A stretch of DNA of 64,000 nt, taken from the NCBI RefSeq assembly GCF_001949145.1, contig NW_019091362.1, forward strand, positions 9,973,409-10,037,408. Reading direction: 5' to 3'. A program made the position numbers and the translations under genes. How positions within the stretch are numbered: the first letter of the stretch is position 1; each line of letters opens with the position of its first letter. The DNA is from Acanthaster planci (Eukaryota > Echinodermata > Asteroidea > Valvatida > Acanthasteridae). The notes below the pieces were generated by a model. The model had not been told where the DNA came from and ran no database searches. It saw only the letters and a program-made list of their open reading frames with translations. Below, one piece after another: positions 62,501 through 64,000 of this stretch.

Positions 62501-62865
62501 AGACAAATTTGATGGTGCAGAGGAGAAAAAGCAAGATCGCATTGATCAGTTTGGCATGATAACCAACTGCCACTGTAATTGATATCCCAACCACTAAGCT
62601 GCGATAGTTCTGTACACTACTGTCAAACTTGTCTGCGGCTTCAAGCATGTGTCTTGCCTCCAGTGTTTCAGCACTCCACGGTATTTTTAAATCCAAAGAA
62701 TCTACTTATTTGTGTGCTCTTTCCCCTTCTGTCAATCAGGAATACATTTTATCTGATCCCAGTGGCCGGGATGTGGATGCCACGTCACTGATCAAGATCC
62801 AGGAGGGTAACGAGCCGTTGCATTTCACCGGCCACTTCCACGCATGGAACCCTAACTACTTTAAG
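34682..62865 (+). CDS. Villin/gelsolin-family actin-binding protein, six gelsolin-like domains, 3' end beyond window
   Basis: Exons: (34647)34682-34825, 42650-42715, 43616-43743, 44468-44573, 45080-45190, 45586-45779, 46348-46426, 47219-47317, 54891-55044, 55999-56123, 56619-56756, 57539-57697, 58258-58368, 59102-59185, 59836-59894, 60878-60977, 61732-61869, 62401-62466, 62740-62865. All phases agree and total 2,187 nt, 729 residues, the size of a six-domain core. The protein binds, severs and caps actin filaments under calcium control in the cytoplasm. ATG 34,682 has a good context (AGCATGG) just before VDPEF, like gelsolin N termini; its exon is open upstream to an acceptor, so an earlier start is possible. 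Whether it is villin (headpiece) or gelsolin-like depends on sequence past 64,000. Introns 1 (7.8 kb) and 8 (7.6 kb) are swollen by repeats. Confidence 0.93.
35945..36007. repeat. Dispersed repeat family E, copy 2
   Basis: It matches copy 1 at 32,955-33,035: TCCTCCAATTTCAATATGAT then TTTAC, then GGGGTTAGGGTTAATG, here with a TACATGTACATGTA run in the middle. Confidence 0.6.
39664..39730. repeat. Two-copy 30-bp tandem repeat
   Basis: Units 39,664-39,693 and 39,701-39,730 match at 27 of 30 positions, with GACTGAGCACAGG at the start and GTGTACTC at the end. Confidence 0.8.
39915..40363 (+). mobile_element. Non-autonomous hAT-type element, copy 2
   Basis: The 449-bp element has ends TAGGGCTGTGCCGAATAT and CTCAGCCCTA. 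The flanking 8-bp duplication TACTTGCA is perfect (39,907-39,914 and 40,364-40,371), so the borders are secure. It lies in intron 1 of the gelsolin-family gene, in the same direction. Confidence 0.93.
41843..42030 (+). mobile_element. Decayed mariner transposon fragment
   Basis: It begins GGGGTGATTGATAAGTTTGT, typical of a mariner end. About 100 bases later it encodes [17 protein letters not shown] and, after disruptions, a PGRL-like motif; mariner transposases have the pattern W-x-x-x-FKRGRxSLxDDPRxGRP. The frame has stops, and most of the transposase is missing, so it is inactive. It lies in intron 1 of the gelsolin-family gene. Confidence 0.75.
45080..45779 (+). CDS. Gelsolin-family gene exons 5-6: domain G2
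   Basis: Following [11 protein letters not shown] of exon 4, exon 5 encodes [18 protein letters not shown] and [16 protein letters not shown]. Exon 6 continues [15 protein letters not shown] and then an acidic linker rich in Glu, Asp and Pro. This is the filament-side-binding domain. Confidence 0.92.
45274..45321 (+). pseudogene. Partial duplicate of gelsolin-family exon 5
   Basis: Forty-eight bases in intron 5 repeat the last 16 codons of exon 5. The frame is kept ([16 protein letters not shown] against [16 protein letters not shown]), with TAG before it and AAG-GTGTGT after it. It is too short to replace exon 5, and CGT replaces a conserved Cys codon. It is most likely a decayed local duplication. 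Confidence 0.75.
46348..55044 (+). CDS. Gelsolin-family gene exons 7-9: domain G3
   Basis: Exon 6 ends in CA and exon 7 begins T, completing [16 protein letters not shown]. Exon 8 encodes [18 protein letters not shown] and MKNAE. Exon 9 (54891-55044), across a 7.6-kb intron, continues [17 protein letters not shown] and [10 protein letters not shown]. The protein joins run as expected for the family. Confidence 0.92.
46751..47160 (+). repeat. Dispersed repeat family F, copy 1
   Basis: It starts TAACCCTAACACC and holds TTCAAAATCCTCT, TCATTATGTTGAATGGTATG, GTCTAGACAAGCATTTATGCAT and ATCTAACCCTGC. The same blocks appear in the same order at 55,306-55,562. It fills intron 7 almost up to exon 8. 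Confidence 0.65.
48192..48343. repeat. Small TIR element
   Basis: CAGTTTGGTATTTCAA (48,192-48,207) and its exact reverse complement (48,328-48,343) bound about 120 bases without coding content. It is MITE-like; no target duplication was confirmed. Confidence 0.65.
48484..48937 (+). mobile_element. Non-autonomous hAT-type element, copy 3
   Basis: The 454-bp element is flanked by TCATCAGT and TTATCAGT, an 8-bp duplication with one change. It starts TAGGGCTGTGCTGAATAT and ends CTCAGCCCTA. It is in intron 8 of the gelsolin-family gene, again in the same direction. The internal sequence aligns with copies 1 and 2. Confidence 0.88.
49613..49633. repeat. AAAT microsatellite
   Basis: About five AAAT units in a row. 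Confidence 0.85.
50400..50564. mobile_element. Long-palindrome MITE, family G copy 1
   Basis: Arms of about 75 bp (50,399-50,473 and 50,490-50,564) are close reverse complements, including TTTGCAACACGTTGGCCAAT and AATTTGTCGACCC. The outer end GGCGATTCACAATAGT is related to the end of the element at 53,097-53,446. Confidence 0.75.
53097..53446. mobile_element. TIR element, family G copy 2
   Basis: The end GGCGATTCTCAGTGCAGTGC (from 53,097) pairs with the reverse complement of GGTGCACTGTACTGTGAATT then GCC (ending 53,446), 19 of 23 positions. The shared end and the CGCCACCAAGAG block link it to 50,400-50,564; the interior differs. Confidence 0.65.
55090..55290. repeat. Degenerate CTGGTCCAAAC-type minisatellite
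   Basis: Variants of ACTGGTYCAAAC and its relatives recur about ten times right after exon 9. Spacing is irregular, so only the loose repetition is certain. Confidence 0.6.
55306..55562 (+). repeat. Dispersed repeat family F, copy 2
   Basis: TAACCCTAACCC, CCTTCAAAATCC, TCATTATGTTGAGGC, GTCTAGGCATTTATGCAT and ATCAAACCC follow the order of copy 1 at 46,751. The terminal CCCTAAC words are not telomere arrays. Confidence 0.6.
55999..57697 (+). CDS. Gelsolin-family gene exons 10-12: linker and domain G4
   Basis: Exon 10 carries the linker with FDATSLH. Its acceptor at TTTAG/CC was chosen because the next AG gives an in-frame TAG. Exon 11 encodes [14 protein letters not shown] and [14 protein letters not shown]; exon 12 encodes [16 protein letters not shown] and [18 protein letters not shown]4 starts the C-terminal half. 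Confidence 0.92.
58258..60977 (+). CDS. Gelsolin-family gene exons 13-16: domain G5
   Basis: Exon 13 has [21 protein letters not shown] and NTKAIE. Exon 14 has [20 protein letters not shown], exon 15 [15 protein letters not shown] and exon 16 [19 protein letters not shown]. All are G5 signatures in order. Exon 15 is only 59 bases. Confidence 0.92.
58513..58585 (+). tRNA. tRNA-like sequence, probably a SINE head or pseudogene
   Basis: Seventy-three bases fold roughly like a tRNA. Acceptor AGCTCGG pairs with CCAAGCT except one position, a GTC/GAC D stem encloses AGTGGTTAA, and TCTGC/GCAGG makes the anticodon stem. GGTTCGAGTCC is a good B box. The anticodon loop (ACTAGTAA) has eight bases and the T stem is imperfect, so a working tRNA is unlikely. 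It lies in intron 13 of the gelsolin-family gene. Confidence 0.5.
60225..60310 (+). repeat. Second tRNA-like SINE fragment
   Basis: TTGGTCTAGTAGTTG resembles an A box and CTGGGTTCAATTTCTGG a B box, followed by CTCGGTGTGCATG. It cannot fold into a full tRNA because a T-tract replaces the anticodon arm. Confidence 0.45.
61732..62865 (+). CDS. Gelsolin-family gene exons 17-19: domain G6
   Basis: Exon 17 has [19 protein letters not shown] and [12 protein letters not shown]; exon 18 [17 protein letters not shown]; exon 19 [17 protein letters not shown] and [15 protein letters not shown]. The donor after NYFK is GTAAAA. The coding sequence continues past this exon, so the true C terminus is unseen. 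Confidence 0.92.
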
Positions 62866-64000
62866 GTAAAATCAGGCAGAGTGTATGAAGACCCATCCCA
62901 ACAGGTTGCACACAGTGTCGCGTTCACATCACCTGCCTAGTGCTGACATTCCTTTGTTCTCGTGTAAAGAAAAGTCTGTGAAAAGACTCACTTTTCTTGC
63001 ACTGCAAACACCCTTTTGAGCTGTTTTTTTGATGGCGGTTTCCTTCGCTGTTCCTCTTCCTTTTGCTGGGCGTAACCCTAACCCCCAAATGCCTCTGAAA
63101 CTATTTTTGAGAATGGGGGTAACCATGCGAGGACCTGGCTTCGTCCACACAAGGTTGATTATGCAGGGCCTCTTTTATTCATGGGTCCACACTAGGTATG
63201 TAAGGTTGCCACACGGTCCCCTGTCCCAACTTTGCCCACAGCAGTACAAATCAATACCGTGAGAGAAATTACCCTGGCTCCTGACTCTCAGTCCTTCATC
63301 CTCGTTTATTAGTCGCACCCAGCAGAAAGGCAATCCTGTGTTTCCAAAAAACTTCCTAAAAACCATAAATCTTCCAAAGCCTAAATTTCAAGCAAAAGAG
63401 GAAGAAAGGTTAATATTTGCATTTATTTACCTCATTTTTCTTCAGACGAACTAAATGTGTCCATTAACCCTAACTCCCTTGAGTGATTGACCGGCAACCT
63501 TCCACATCCTTGCAAATCTCAACACCACATAGTAAACTGTGCACATAAACGTTTGGAATCCATTTACTTGTGATATGCCTAATCCTACGTAAAACACAGT
63601 CAGTATACCAGATTGCAACCAACCTTGGTGTTGGAGTTTGACTGGTTGGGGATCGTTAGGATTAAGGTGCAAAGATAAAGTCTGATACTTGTTATTGACT
63701 CTATCTCCGTTGGTTGTTTTGGGCTAGGATTATTAAACCTCACTCCTCCAGAGGCATTTATTATTTTTATTGGATGTGTTTGTTGGAGTTATGACCACTG
63801 CCTCAGTCGAAGGATGCAAATGTGATGCAATCAAGCAAAGCCAGTCGTTTGTCCAATTTTTATTCGGAGATAAATCTCAGAATAAAATGTCCCAAATCAA
63901 CATCTTTTCATGTTTCAACTTCCTTTACTGTTGATCCAACGGATGTTCCAAGGTTGGGGTTTTAATCGAAATGAAGTCAACATTGTGTACCTTTCAGAGG
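62866..64000 (+). other. Intron 19 and possible next acceptor
   Basis: No coding continuation of G6 is seen after 62,865. The last bases, ACCTTTCAG/AGG, form a good acceptor with exon start at 63,998. A CCCTAAC-containing repeat piece lies near 63,070 and another near 63,465. Confidence 0.4.

Overview
This window is animal nuclear DNA. Genes are split into many short exons with GT-AG introns, and introns and spacers carry transposon remnants. The gene families, the very frequent TACATGTA words and the repeat types suggest a marine invertebrate, most likely a deuterostome (echinoderm, hemichordate or amphioxus). This is inference; the sequence does not fix the species. There is one assembly gap (5,296-5,491).

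Three genes can be reconstructed. (1) 297-1,627, plus strand: the last three coding exons of a protein tyrosine phosphatase; the catalytic cysteine lies in an exon before the window. (2) 5,927-22,418, minus strand: a complete 24-exon gene for a 1,198-residue secreted ADAMTS metalloprotease. All exon phases agree. Domain order is signal peptide, propeptide, metalloprotease, disintegrin-like, TSR1, Cys-rich, spacer, TSR2-3, CUB1, CUB2. Two C-terminal CUB domains are the hallmark of ADAMTS13, but this protein has three TSRs instead of eight. Its zinc motif has Asn where the family has an almost invariant Gly. (3) 34,682 to beyond 62,865, plus strand: nineteen exons of a villin/gelsolin-family actin-severing protein. 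They give 729 residues covering six gelsolin-like domains; any headpiece would lie past the window end.

Layout: the phosphatase and the ADAMTS gene converge on a 4.3-kb spacer. The ADAMTS gene and the gelsolin-family gene diverge from a 12-kb spacer. That spacer holds a possible broken gene for a small cysteine-rich secreted protein (23.58-24.81 kb, minus strand) and several foldback repeats. From about 28 to 41 kb the DNA is dense in TACATGTA words, which are almost absent before 27.7 kb.

Mobile DNA lies mainly right of 27 kb. There are three non-autonomous hAT-type elements with clear 8-bp target duplications, a decayed mariner, two copies of a TIR family at 50.4 and 53.1 kb, tRNA-like SINE pieces, and paired dispersed repeats. 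Both large gelsolin-family introns (7.8 and 7.6 kb) are expanded by such insertions. The three genes have no evident joint function.
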